Below are positions 43,892 through 52,362 of a stretch of 55,937 nt of DNA, one piece after another. The notes under the pieces were generated by a model. It was not told the DNA's origin. It worked only from the letters and a program-made list of their open reading frames with translations, and made no database searches. Source of the DNA: an uncultured Bacilli bacterium (GTDB lineage Bacteria > Bacillota_I > Bacilli_A > RF39 > UBA660); NCBI GenBank assembly GCA_934163035.1, contig CAKPJX010000007.1:1-55937 (forward strand), given 5' to 3'. Both the position numbers and the translations under genes were made by a program. How positions within the stretch are numbered: position 1 is the first letter of the stretch; the number at the start of each line of letters is the position of its first letter.

Positions 43892-44455
43892 TTAATAACT
43901 AGTTCTTGATACATTTTTTGTACTGCTAAAGCCTTCATTAATAACACTAGTTGGAGTAGATTCTCTTAAGCGTTTATTAACTTCATTTTCTACAGCACTA
44001 TCAACTACTTTCTTTATATTTTTAATTGCAGGCTCCACTTCTTCTGCCTTAATCGTTTTAAAATTAATTAATTCTAACAACGAAACATCAATCTGAGTTT
44101 CTGGATAATTAACTAATTTAATTGCTTGTTCTTTTAATTTATAAGCGTTTAATTCAGCTTGAGTTTCTTCCTGCTTTTTTTGAGCCTTTTTTAACTCATA
44201 TTGGTTTCTTTCATCTTCTTTCATCTTTGCTAACTTTTCGGCTTCGCTTTTCTTTTCCTCTTGTTCGGCTAACCATTTACTCTTAGCAGTTTCTAAAGAT
44301 TTTTGAACCCTTTTATCAAATTCACTTTGATAGTTAGAATCTTTTAACATTTCGTCAAAAGTTTTTGGTGTTTCTACACTCGTTTTTTGCTGCGTACTAA
44401 CATTGTCTACATTAGCATTATTAGTAACAGTTCCATTTTGATTATTTGTGTCCAT
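43892..44455 (-). CDS. capsid scaffold protein (DUF4355-like, module 2)
   Basis: A 187-residue protein with a long charged coiled coil (FDKRVQKSLETAKSKWLAEQ to QAELNAYKLKEQ) and a C-terminal VNKRLRESTPTSV motif seen in DUF4355 scaffolds. I use the ATG at 44455, eight bases after AAAGGAGG; a frame extending to 44518 has no site. Confidence 0.8.
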   Translation of the reverse strand: MDTNNQNGTVTNNANVDNVSTQQKTSVETPKTFDEMLKDSNYQSEFDKRVQKSLETAKSKWLAEQEEKKSEAEKLAKMKEDERNQYELKKAQKKQEETQAELNAYKLKEQAIKLVNYPETQIDVSLLELINFKTIKAEEVEPAIKNIKKVVDSAVENEVNKRLRESTPTSVINEGFSSTKNVSRTSY

Positions 44456-44610
44456 TTTTATTCCTCCTTTAGCCCCAGACCATTTACTTTTTAAGTCCCC
44501 AGTCCATTGCCTATCCACAAACTTTCGCTTGTTTTACCTACAAACGAAAAAAGGCATTAAAAAAAGAAATGTGGCCAGCATTTCTCTTAATAATCAAATT
44601 ATCAATTAAT

Positions 44611-44677
44611 TGGTGTATGCTAGAAGAATCGAACTTCTATCACGACTAAATCGTGTCTTACCATTGAATAAGCATAC
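44611..44677 (-). tRNA. degenerate tRNA-like gene, possible UUA (ochre) anticodon
   Basis: The minus strand folds with a perfect seven-pair acceptor (GTATGCT/AGCATAC), discriminator A and encoded CCA, and a five-pair T-arm AGAAG/CTTCT with loop TTCGATT. The D-arm is reduced (TTCAATGGTAAGA). The anticodon arm CACGATTTAGTCGTG has only 15 bases: read with a seven-base loop, the anticodon is UUA, which would pair with the stop codon UAA. Total length is 67 with CCA, about nine short. It lies alone between the MuF region and the scaffold gene. It may be a decayed tRNA or an RNA with another job. Confidence 0.6.
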
Positions 44678-44692
44678 AAAAAAAGGAGCACC

Positions 44693-44893
44693 TTACTTGG
44701 CACTCTCATAATAAATTTTGTCATATATTTTTTGAAGGATTACACCTTTTTCTTGTAATTCGTAATCATCATCATAATACTTTAACAATTCATCATCAAT
44801 ACGCAATAACAATTCATCAACATTGTTAAATTTATCAACATCTATTTTATAATTTTTCTTTAATGTTTCTTTTATTTCTTCATTTATTTTCAC
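44693..44893 (-). CDS. small acidic protein after the MuF-nuclease gene, possible immunity partner
   Basis: A 66-residue acidic, helical protein (MKINEEIKETLKKNYKIDVD, ELLLRIDDELLKYYDDD). It overlaps the MuF gene stop by four bases. Its position and net negative charge would suit an inhibitor of the basic nuclease-like domain coded just before it, but this is inference. Confidence 0.6.
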   Translation of the reverse strand: MKINEEIKETLKKNYKIDVDKFNNVDELLLRIDDELLKYYDDDYELQEKGVILQKIYDKIYYESAK

Positions 44894-46392
44894 TTGTTAA
44901 CACTCCTTGGGTTAGTTTGAATTAACACACCTTCTTTATTATAGGAAATAATTGCATTATTGCCTATTATCCTATAACTACCATTATAAGAAGGCACTAT
45001 ATTATCACTGTTTTCTAAAATATCTTTAATAGTTTCAATAGCAACACCACTTCGCTTTTGCTCGATACTTCCGATTATTCTATCTATAAAATGATAAGAT
45101 AACTTCTTCACTATTGTATTATCCTTTAATTTTATTCCTAACAGTTCCTTATTTGCTTCAATTTTTAGTTTAATATAATCTTCTACATCTACTAATGGTG
45201 TTAATAATCCTTGTTCTATAGCAAAATATCTATGTTTAACTACTTTATAATTATTTTTAAGGTAATTCCACTCACTGACATTATTGTACTTTATTTCTAA
45301 GTATTTCTCAATAGTTCCAATTCTTTTAGCACCATAATACAATTTATAACGCGTATATTGTTCTTTATCATATTTACTAATGTTTTTAATCTTACTTCTA
45401 ATATCGTTAGCTATATCAATACTTAATTGATATGTAATTGTGCTATGACAATAATGGAAATGATGTACTATAGGAGGTAAATTAATACCAGATTGTAGAC
45501 CATTTACACTAATTCTTACTAGTTCTAATTCCTTTGAAGTTTCGCCCATGTATCTATCAAATGTATTCTTACCATTAATGCTAAATAAATAATTATTCAT
45601 GTTTTTACACATCAGAGTTACATTAGGACATAAATCCGAAATAAATCTACATTTCTTCGTACCAGTATCTTCCCCAGCCTTTAAAAAGCATTTATTTCCT
45701 ACTTCTCGAACTTGTAAATCTAAACTTCCGCTTATCTTTTCATTATCAATACACAAATACCTATTAAGTTGTTTTTTGAATATATTTTTAAATAAATAAC
45801 TATCAACATTAGGTTTAACATTTTGCTGTAGTTGTATAATTGCTTGTCTTTTAACCTCTTGGGAATTGGTAAGAGCTAAAGCTTCAATATATGTTGTCCA
45901 CTTATCGCCCTTTATATTAGGAAGACACAATAAAGACCATATAAACTCCCAAGTTAAATTCCACTTTTTCTTTTTAGATGGTTTTATTTCATTAATCGCT
46001 TGCTTATACAAATCTTGTCCAATATCGTTAAACAAATACTTTTCATATTCATATAATTTATTTCTTTCTTCTATGAATGCTCCCCATAATAGTATTTCTA
46101 ATAGTTCGTTATATGTAATTATTCTTTTTGATAATAAGTTATTCACCTTATATTCAAAATACCCAGTTAGTAATCCTTTATCTCTCCACTCGTCCGCTTT
46201 ACGATATAGTTTTTGGCGTTTTGATAAAGATATAGGCTTATCTAAATCATTAAAATTAATATCCATGTCATTGAATATGTTTTGTATTTCATCTTGTGTC
46301 TTTTTGTTTAATTTAACACTTTTGGATAAATGTTCTCTAAGTTTTTCATTAGTATGATCCCAACGGTTGCTAAGGATAGTCTCATTATCCAC
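44890..46392 (-). CDS. MuF-type minor head protein fused to a BECR-fold nuclease-like domain
   Basis: Residues about 50-325 are a phage head morphogenesis (MuF) domain, with LCPNVTLMCKNMNNYLFS, GINLPPIVHHFHYCHSTI near its end. Residues about 420-498 match the phage Barnase-EndoU-ColicinE5/D-RelE-like nuclease class: KLSYHFIDRIIGS, EQKRSGVAIETIKDIL, NNAIISYNKEGVLIQTNP. Candidate catalytic residues are His434, Arg438, Lys446, Arg447 and the terminal Thr-Asn-Pro. The head part would place the RNase-like domain inside the virion. Gene starts ten bases after the portal gene. Target RNA is unknown. Confidence 0.8.
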   Translation of the reverse strand: MDNETILSNRWDHTNEKLREHLSKSVKLNKKTQDEIQNIFNDMDINFNDLDKPISLSKRQKLYRKADEWRDKGLLTGYFEYKVNNLLSKRIITYNELLEILLWGAFIEERNKLYEYEKYLFNDIGQDLYKQAINEIKPSKKKKWNLTWEFIWSLLCLPNIKGDKWTTYIEALALTNSQEVKRQAIIQLQQNVKPNVDSYLFKNIFKKQLNRYLCIDNEKISGSLDLQVREVGNKCFLKAGEDTGTKKCRFISDLCPNVTLMCKNMNNYLFSINGKNTFDRYMGETSKELELVRISVNGLQSGINLPPIVHHFHYCHSTITYQLSIDIANDIRSKIKNISKYDKEQYTRYKLYYGAKRIGTIEKYLEIKYNNVSEWNYLKNNYKVVKHRYFAIEQGLLTPLVDVEDYIKLKIEANKELLGIKLKDNTIVKKLSYHFIDRIIGSIEQKRSGVAIETIKDILENSDNIVPSYNGSYRIIGNNAIISYNKEGVLIQTNPRSVNK

Positions 46393-46401
46393 TTATATCA
46401 C

Positions 46402-48018
46402 CTACTTTTCTTTTATATCTGTAGCTTGATTATCATTATCTTGATTTTTTAAATTAATGGAGTCTTGATTATTCTCATTTTGAAATGATTCTATTTGCTG
46501 TTGATTAAATTCTAAGTTCTCTTGAGACTGTTTTTTCATTTTTTCTAATTCACTGGAAGCGTCTAGCTCATCAGGAAGTAAATTAATAACGGTTTCATCA
46601 CATACTGTACCTTTCAAAGATAAAGCTCTTTCAGTCTCTGATTTCTTGTCAGTAGGCATATTTCTTTGAAGTTTGATTTTCAAATTTCTAAAATCATAAT
46701 TTGTATTTTTCTTTAGGTTTATCCTGTTAGTAAAAGCTTCCCACATTGCTAATAATTCCTTTTTGACGGCCTTATCTAAATAAGTTATTGACTGTTCTAA
46801 TGGGAAAAACTTTTTTTCTAGTGCTGAACTATTATCGGCATTAGTAAATCCTAAGTCATTAACATTAGGACAATTACTAAGCATAAATATTAGATCTACT
46901 AAAGTTTTCTTATAGTTTTGTAATGCACTATCATTAATATTTTTTTCTACCCATTTCATGTCGCCACCTTCGCCAGCATAAAAAACGCGTGATTTTAAAA
47001 TTGCTTCATCTTCTTTTACTCGTTTTTGGTTTATTATCCATACTATCTCGCCATTTTCATCATACACAATCTCATTAACTTCATCAGTTAAAACATTACC
47101 ATTAGAATCTTTCAACTCGTTACCAGCCTCATCAACTAATTCAATAGTTTTTAGTTCTCTCTTTTCAATTAAACTATCTTCTCTAGGCTCATAACCTGTT
47201 ATCATTAGCTTTGCGTCGTCATTATACTGAAAAGTATTTTTAGTATTATCCATTACTCTTTCATAAGCACAAATATTAGGCTTAGATAATTCAAAGCATG
47301 CTAAACCATAAGGATTCTCTATTGCAATACATGGAACACAACCCCAACTTATATTTTCTCGCTTTTCTTCTTCTTCTCTAAAATCCTTTTCTCCAACTTT
47401 GCTATTCTTAAAATAATATTTATGTTCTTCTGTTGTCAAAACAACTATCTCATTTTTATTTCCTTTTGCGTCAGTTTCAACCCAAGTTCTTAAAAAGCCT
47501 ATTTTGTTTATTGGAATAGAGTAATCATAAATTGCTATAGATTGTCTAGCGTCTACATTTGCATACACTATTTCATTATTTTTATTCTCATACCAAATGC
47601 CATATCCTGCTGATAAATCATTGTAACTTTGAATTAAATTGTAATAAAAAAAGGAATCATCATTGTAATTCCTTATATAGTCGATAAACATTTGATATTC
47701 TTTTCTATCATTTCCTTTAGAGCTAAAAACCTTATTAAATAGTTTAGTAAGTATTGATTGTTTTTCTTTAGTTGGCATTTCTTCTACTTGATAAATAGGT
47801 GATTTACCACCCATATAGCCATTTATCATGTTTGAAATAACAAACTCAAAAGCTTCCTTCATCTCATCATCATTTTCCGCTACTAAATCGGAAGGCTTTG
47901 ATTTTCTAACTTTCATTTCATACAGTTTTTTTCGCTTATCCCATTCTGGTTTTGCGTCTTGTAATATATTATAAATATTTTCTGGTTTAATTATATAATC
48001 TATATTGTATTGTAACAT
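46402..48018 (-). CDS. portal protein (SPP1 gp6-like, module 2)
   Basis: A 538-residue portal with NMINGYMGGKSPIYQVEE, the stem region YNLIQSYNDLSAGYGIWYEN, AFTNRINLKKNTNYDFRNLK and IKLQRNMPTDKKSETERALS, all typical of this family. The C-terminus is Gln/Asn-rich and charged. It lies 18 bases after terL. Confidence 0.9.
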   Translation of the reverse strand: MLQYNIDYIIKPENIYNILQDAKPEWDKRKKLYEMKVRKSKPSDLVAENDDEMKEAFEFVISNMINGYMGGKSPIYQVEEMPTKEKQSILTKLFNKVFSSKGNDRKEYQMFIDYIRNYNDDSFFYYNLIQSYNDLSAGYGIWYENKNNEIVYANVDARQSIAIYDYSIPINKIGFLRTWVETDAKGNKNEIVVLTTEEHKYYFKNSKVGEKDFREEEEKRENISWGCVPCIAIENPYGLACFELSKPNICAYERVMDNTKNTFQYNDDAKLMITGYEPREDSLIEKRELKTIELVDEAGNELKDSNGNVLTDEVNEIVYDENGEIVWIINQKRVKEDEAILKSRVFYAGEGGDMKWVEKNINDSALQNYKKTLVDLIFMLSNCPNVNDLGFTNADNSSALEKKFFPLEQSITYLDKAVKKELLAMWEAFTNRINLKKNTNYDFRNLKIKLQRNMPTDKKSETERALSLKGTVCDETVINLLPDELDASSELEKMKKQSQENLEFNQQQIESFQNENNQDSINLKNQDNDNQATDIKEK

Positions 48019-48036
48019 AATTCTTCCTTTCTTGTT

Positions 48037-49413
48037 TTATATTGGTTTAATATTTCCAAATGACGGCTCTCTCTTACCAACTGTCATATCATAAATTCCA
48101 GCTAAGACATCTGGAGCGTCATCATGTGCATTTTTACCTTTCTTTTGATACTGTGTAACTTGTTTATAAAATTCTTTCCACCTATTTGCCCAATTAAATG
48201 GAAAGTGTATATTTTCCATAACCCAGTAACTAGATGATAATATTCTTGACTGCTTATTTGAGTTTTGAGTAAATGGTTTAATAACACACCTATTTGATTT
48301 ATACTTTTCTTTTAATATTCTCTTAACATTTCTTGCAAAACCTCTACCACCATTGTTGGACTCGATATAGGCTAAATTAACATTATTTCTAAACAAAATA
48401 TTGGCACACTCTTCTTCTGTTATTTCCATGCCTTCATCGGTAAATAGCACATCTAAAACATAAGGCATTTTATCTAACAAGCCATAAACAACACAGCATA
48501 GATAATCGCTACCAGTATCTGCTGTATCAACATAGGCATAAATAGTTCCAAAATTCGGACTTATATCATAAGTTTTTAAGTTTTTATATAGTTTTCCTTT
48601 TTCATCAATACATATCTGATTATAATTAGCTTCTACTATTTCTTTATCCATTTCTTGAGTTTTAAACTTAAAATCTTCTTTGCTTAAAATTTCTTTGCAC
48701 AACATAGAGCCATCATCTTGAACAGCTTTATAGTTAATGTGAATAACATCATCTTTGTACTTATTTAGTATTACACCAGCTAAATCTTTAGCAGCCCATC
48801 TTGTCATAACGATTATAATTTTGAATCCTGTTTCGGTTCTAGAAAGCATGGTATTAACAAACCAATCTTTGTGTTCCTCTAACAATTCCTCGTTATATGC
48901 CTCATCTGCAGACTTTATTAAGTCATCTATAATCATTAAATTACAACCGAATCCCGTTGCTGTACCCTTGGGTGATGTTGCTAAATAATTGGCTTCTTCG
49001 TTTCCTTCTAAAGCCCACTTTTTCATTGAAGCTTCGCCATACTTTATTTTCACACTAGGAAATATTTTACCAAATATTCCATCTTCTTCTTGTATAGCAT
49101 TTCTTACTGATTTTGCAAAAGTTCCTGATAATGTTTCATTATAACTTCCTGTCATTATCTTATAATGAATACTTCTTCCCAAACACCATTGAACAAATAA
49201 TGTAAGAGTTCTACTTTTTCCATGCCTTGGTGGTATATTAATCACTATTACCTTTTTAGGAGATAATAAAAAGTCTTGTAACGCATTACAAAACTCTTTT
49301 AAATACTTTCTATCTTCTTTGTAAAAATCAGGTGCTTTTAGTTTGCAATATTCCCAAAAGTTACGCCTAGCCAACTCATATCTTGCTTGTTCTCTTACAT
49401 ATTCAGGTATCAT
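48037..49413 (-). CDS. terL: large terminase subunit (module 2)
   Basis: A 458-residue packaging ATPase and nuclease. Walker A is PPRHGKSRT (61-69), Walker B LMIIDD (159-164), a coupling motif MTRWAAKDLAG near 203, and the nuclease acid Asp296 in YAYVDTADTGSDY. All key residues are kept. It differs strongly from the module 1 TerL. Start overlaps the terS stop by one base. Confidence 0.93.
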   Translation of the reverse strand: MIPEYVREQARYELARRNFWEYCKLKAPDFYKEDRKYLKEFCNALQDFLLSPKKVIVINIPPRHGKSRTLTLFVQWCLGRSIHYKIMTGSYNETLSGTFAKSVRNAIQEEDGIFGKIFPSVKIKYGEASMKKWALEGNEEANYLATSPKGTATGFGCNLMIIDDLIKSADEAYNEELLEEHKDWFVNTMLSRTETGFKIIIVMTRWAAKDLAGVILNKYKDDVIHINYKAVQDDGSMLCKEILSKEDFKFKTQEMDKEIVEANYNQICIDEKGKLYKNLKTYDISPNFGTIYAYVDTADTGSDYLCCVVYGLLDKMPYVLDVLFTDEGMEITEEECANILFRNNVNLAYIESNNGGRGFARNVKRILKEKYKSNRCVIKPFTQNSNKQSRILSSSYWVMENIHFPFNWANRWKEFYKQVTQYQKKGKNAHDDAPDVLAGIYDMTVGKREPSFGNIKPI

Positions 49414-49868
49414 TAAGTATCACCAGCTAACCTTCTCAGTTGCTCATCAGTAAGTTTAGAATAAGCATTATCAATACTTCCCTTTACATTTATATTTTGC
49501 TGATAGCTATTATCCATCTTATTTAATGTATCAATGGCTTTTATTTTAGTTGTCAAATCTGCTTCTCTTTCTCCATCATGTTGCTCACCATCACTCCAGT
49601 ATGTATACTTCTCTTTTATTTCACCCTTAACTATCTTTGTTAACCATTGCATACGATCTTTAGCGTCCATTATGACCGTGCTTTCTAATTGCTTAACTAA
49701 TTCATTATACCTACCCCTAATCTCCCCTTTATGAAATAATTCACTAGCTTTCTTATCTATTGTTGTATCTTTCATATTCTTAGCATTATATGAACTTTTA
49801 TAGGCCTCTCTTTGACTCATGCCTTTTACTAAATTTTGAACGAATAATTCTTGTTTTGGTGTTAACAT
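49413..49868 (-). CDS. terS: small terminase subunit (module 2)
   Basis: A 151-residue Terminase_2 protein: LTPKQELFVQNLVKGMSQRE, AYKSSYNA, then KASELFHKGEIRGRYNEL and a C-terminal SKLTDEQLRRLAG. N-terminal helix-turn-helix binds DNA. I prefer ATG at 49868, eight bases from GGAGG; a GTG nine bases earlier overlaps that site. Confidence 0.9.
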   Translation of the reverse strand: MLTPKQELFVQNLVKGMSQREAYKSSYNAKNMKDTTIDKKASELFHKGEIRGRYNELVKQLESTVIMDAKDRMQWLTKIVKGEIKEKYTYWSDGEQHDGEREADLTTKIKAIDTLNKMDNSYQQNINVKGSIDNAYSKLTDEQLRRLAGDT

Positions 49869-49888
49869 CAATTTCACCTCCTAACATC

Positions 49889-49914
49889 AAAAAAGAGAAC
49901 TATCGCTAGTCCTC
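49889..49914 (-). terminator. terminator between late promoter and terS (module 2)
   Basis: GAGGACTA pairs with TAGTTCTC (one mismatch) through a GCGA loop, followed by six T on the minus strand. It lies only about 35-60 bases after the likely start of transcription, an attenuator-like layout. Confidence 0.65.
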
Positions 49915-49954
49915 ATAACAGTTAATCTTAATTATAAATATTTCATTTTACCAT

Positions 49955-49982
49955 ATTATAACATATATATTTTAGTTGTCCA
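49955..49982 (-). promoter_or_regulatory. strong candidate late promoter
   Basis: On the minus strand TGGACA (49977-49982) is followed after 16 bases by TATAAT (49955-49960), which also carries an extended TG motif. It would start transcripts near 49947 running into the terminator at 49889-49914 and then terS. Confidence 0.65.
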
Positions 49983-49998
49983 TACAGCACTTTTTTAG

Positions 49999-50268
49999 TT
50001 ATTTTTCAATTTTATTACCATGCTCGTCTGTTTCGATATAATCGATGATAATTTCATCACCATATTCATCTTCTGTATATTCCAATTCTTTACTGTGTGA
50101 TGTATTTAAAATTACACAAGGAATGCCACTCCCGAAAAAACTATAAAATCCCTTTTCGACTTGGTCTAAATCTCCTATTGTTCCACAAATGTTATGTGAA
50201 TTTCTAATGAATATTTCTAAATCATCATCTAGACTAGCTAATAATTCTTTTAATCTCTTTACTTTCAT
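49999..50268 (-). CDS. hypothetical acidic phage protein
   Basis: An 89-residue protein (KVKRLKELLASLDDDLEIFI, then beta-strand-rich and a C-terminal acidic DEYGDEIIIDYIETDEHG). The pattern resembles small phage proteins of unknown role. Two bases separate it from the upstream regulator gene; the candidate late promoter lies just after its stop. Confidence 0.6.
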   Translation of the reverse strand: MKVKRLKELLASLDDDLEIFIRNSHNICGTIGDLDQVEKGFYSFFGSGIPCVILNTSHSKELEYTEDEYGDEIIIDYIETDEHGNKIEK

Positions 50269-50270
50269 AA

Positions 50271-50813
50271 TTATAATTCATCTATGAACGCGTCTGGGAA
50301 AATATACACCTTTAATTTATCTATTAAATCTTTCTTATTAGTGCTAATTGTTCCTGTAGAACAATGTAGAGTTTCGGCTATATCTTCAATAGTCATTTTT
50401 CTAAAATAGTAATATGGAATTATTACATAATATTTTTCACTACTTATTTTTGCTAAAGCATTTTTAACTAGTCTTATTTCAGACTTTGCCTTAGCCGATA
50501 TTTGCTTTAACTCGCTAATTCTTGTTTCTAATGTTTCTTCGCCATAAGTATATGTACTGCCCTGTTCTTTTAAAACAAGCGTATTGGACTTTGATTTTGG
50601 TGTAGGTATACTTTTAGCATCTTCTTCTAATTGCTTAACTTCACTATCAATTAACCTTACCGCTTCTGGTAAAACATTTAAGCAATATAATAATTTTTCT
50701 GTGCTTTTATAAGCTGACTTTTTATTATGATTTTTTAATAGATTTTTTGATTTTAGTTCCTTTAAAACCTCATTAATTACATTTTTTTTAACATTTTCTT
50801 CAAACTGATTCAT
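50271..50813 (-). CDS. ArpU-like late transcription regulator (module 2)
   Basis: A 180-residue protein with coiled regions and a C-terminal sigma-like helix-turn-helix (YYYFRKMTIEDIAETLHCST, GTISTNKKDLIDKLK). It occupies the ArpU/RinA position before terminase, and probably activates late genes. Confidence 0.78.
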   Translation of the reverse strand: MNQFEENVKKNVINEVLKELKSKNLLKNHNKKSAYKSTEKLLYCLNVLPEAVRLIDSEVKQLEEDAKSIPTPKSKSNTLVLKEQGSTYTYGEETLETRISELKQISAKAKSEIRLVKNALAKISSEKYYVIIPYYYFRKMTIEDIAETLHCSTGTISTNKKDLIDKLKVYIFPDAFIDEL

Positions 50814-50863
50814 AGATACCTTCCTTATTCCTTTAAATTTTTTCTAATAACTTTTTTTCATGA

Positions 50864-51298
50864 TTATTCCTGTCCAACTTGAGTTTTTATTGTAACAGGA
50901 ATAATTGCCTCTGGCCTAAATACGATTTCATAGTCGTATCTCGACACATCACTATATTCTAGTTGCTCAACGACATAAGTTGTTTCGTTTGCAATGTAAA
51001 GCATATGCTTCTGATATTTGTCCTCACCAATTCTACAAATGACCTCTAATTCATTATCAGCACTACTAATACCGCCTTTTATGGAACAGTTTCCTGTCAT
51101 TTGAAATAAATATTGACCATCTCTTAAATTAATAAATGTTATTCTTCGCTTAACTTTAAATTCGTCAGCTTCCTTACCAATATTGTACTTAACTGTATCT
51201 GCACTATTACCTCGAATAGCTTCACAACCAGTTAAAATAAAGAAAGCCATTATAAATAAGCATATAAAAAATAAAGTTTTTTCTTTTAATTTATCCAT
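50864..51298 (-). CDS. phage beta-sandwich lipoprotein
   Basis: A 144-residue secreted protein. Residues 1-25 are a lipoprotein signal with the lipobox ILTGC (cysteine near residue 25), and the mature part is beta-rich (KYNIGKEADEFKVKRRITFI, EVICRIGEDKYQKHMLYIAN, YDYEIVFRPEAIIPV). Prophage lipoproteins of this kind are displayed on the lysogen surface, and some exclude other phages; that role is inferred. The ATG at 51298 is preferred because upstream codons lack a signal. Confidence 0.7.
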   Translation of the reverse strand: MDKLKEKTLFFICLFIMAFFILTGCEAIRGNSADTVKYNIGKEADEFKVKRRITFINLRDGQYLFQMTGNCSIKGGISSADNELEVICRIGEDKYQKHMLYIANETTYVVEQLEYSDVSRYDYEIVFRPEAIIPVTIKTQVGQE

Positions 51299-51305
51299 AT
51301 CTATA

Positions 51306-51559
51306 CTAATCTCCTTCCTTTTCCACCAAACCATCATTTATTAAATCATAAATTGTGTCCAATTCAACATTTGTATTATATAATCCTATTCCTATTGAAA
51401 TCCTGCGACTATCTTTATCTATATATATTTCTTTTCTTTCTCTTAAGTCAGAACTTTGGTCATCAACGCGAATTCTTTTTTTCACATAATTCTTTCACAA
51501 TCTTGGAATCCATATTTTTCTAACTCTTTTAAATCAACATTATCTTTAATTTTTAACAT
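51306..51559 (-). pseudogene. frameshifted phage gene of the MLKIKDNVDLKELEKYGF family
   Basis: The ATG at 51559 opens MLKIKDNVDLKELEKYGFQD and stops after 25 codons at 51482. Another frame overlaps that stop and continues KNYVKKRIRVDDQSSDLRER to YNTNVELDTIYDLINDGLVE before ending at 51306. The joined product resembles the full-length family, so a one-base frameshift near 51490 is likely. A separate 59-residue gene from a GTG at 51485 is the alternative. The same N-terminus occurs at 25359-25451. Confidence 0.55.
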
Positions 51560-51560
51560 T

Positions 51561-51776
51561 TTAATCCTCCATAGGCACCCAAGCTGGGCAGTCGCCTATT
51601 TGTGCTTGAAAATACCTTGCTAATTCATCATGACCAATTTCAAATAAATGCTGGCAAGTGTTTCTATACAAATCTTTTAACTTTTCATTGTTATTTTCAA
51701 GCTTTCTCACATACTCAAATAATTCTTTATCAACTTTAAAAACTTTATTTTTATTAGTTTTTATATAAAAATCCAT
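51561..51776 (-). CDS. hypothetical small phage protein
   Basis: A 71-residue protein (MDFYIKTNKNKVFKVDKELF, then a helix, ending YFQAQIGDCPAWVPMED). One base separates it from each neighbour, so it is part of the early operon. Family not recognised. Confidence 0.6.
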   Translation of the reverse strand: MDFYIKTNKNKVFKVDKELFEYVRKLENNNEKLKDLYRNTCQHLFEIGHDELARYFQAQIGDCPAWVPMED

Positions 51777-51777
51777 A

Positions 51778-52332
51778 TTAATTTAACCCCAATTCTTCAA
51801 GCGTATATCTTTTATCTATTTCCATATTTTTATACATTGTCCCAATCTCAAAATATGGCAATGCAATTCCATTATTCCTATCTACTTTAATAAATATGTT
51901 TCCTACACTTCTTGAACATCTAAATATTGCTATATATTTAATCTTTTTTTTAAATGGCTTAATTACTGCACTTAAGTATTTTTTCTCAACTTCATCTAGT
52001 ATTTCTTCTTTTTCAACCATTGATTTTGTTTCAGTGATTATTCCATTTTTAACAGTAATAGTTCCTGTAAAACCATCAGGTATCTGTCTAGAATCATCTT
52101 TAATAATACCCACCCTGTCCAACATACTATCACTATAAGTCCAACGGCAATTATCTACATCTAACTTATATCTAACCCCGTTGCATGCAGCAATAACCAT
52201 GATTACTGTCGCTTCTTTACCACGATATTTTTTCATTTTTGATGTAAAATAAGCCGTAGAATCGTAAACCTTTCCAGTAATTAAGTTATTTTTTATTTTT
52301 ACTTTATCTCCTATTTTAAACTTTGTTTCCAT
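51778..52332 (-). CDS. early-region protein with SH3-like N-terminus
   Basis: Of 184 residues, 1-75 look like a small beta-barrel (KFKIGDKVKIKNNLITGKVY, YRGKEATVIMVIAACNG). The C-terminal half (KKYLSAVIKPFKKKIKYIAI, EIGTMYKNMEIDKRYTLEEL) is shared with the protein at 25453-25803. Unknown role; the relation links the edge of module 1 to this early region. Confidence 0.65.
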   Translation of the reverse strand: METKFKIGDKVKIKNNLITGKVYDSTAYFTSKMKKYRGKEATVIMVIAACNGVRYKLDVDNCRWTYSDSMLDRVGIIKDDSRQIPDGFTGTITVKNGIITETKSMVEKEEILDEVEKKYLSAVIKPFKKKIKYIAIFRCSRSVGNIFIKVDRNNGIALPYFEIGTMYKNMEIDKRYTLEELGLN

Positions 52333-52362
52333 ATATTATTTTCTCCTTCTTTTAATTTCATT

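Noticed and set aside
44520..44560. Terminator before the scaffold gene of module 2
   Set aside because: A seven-pair stem exists but the T-run precedes rather than follows it on the transcribed strand.
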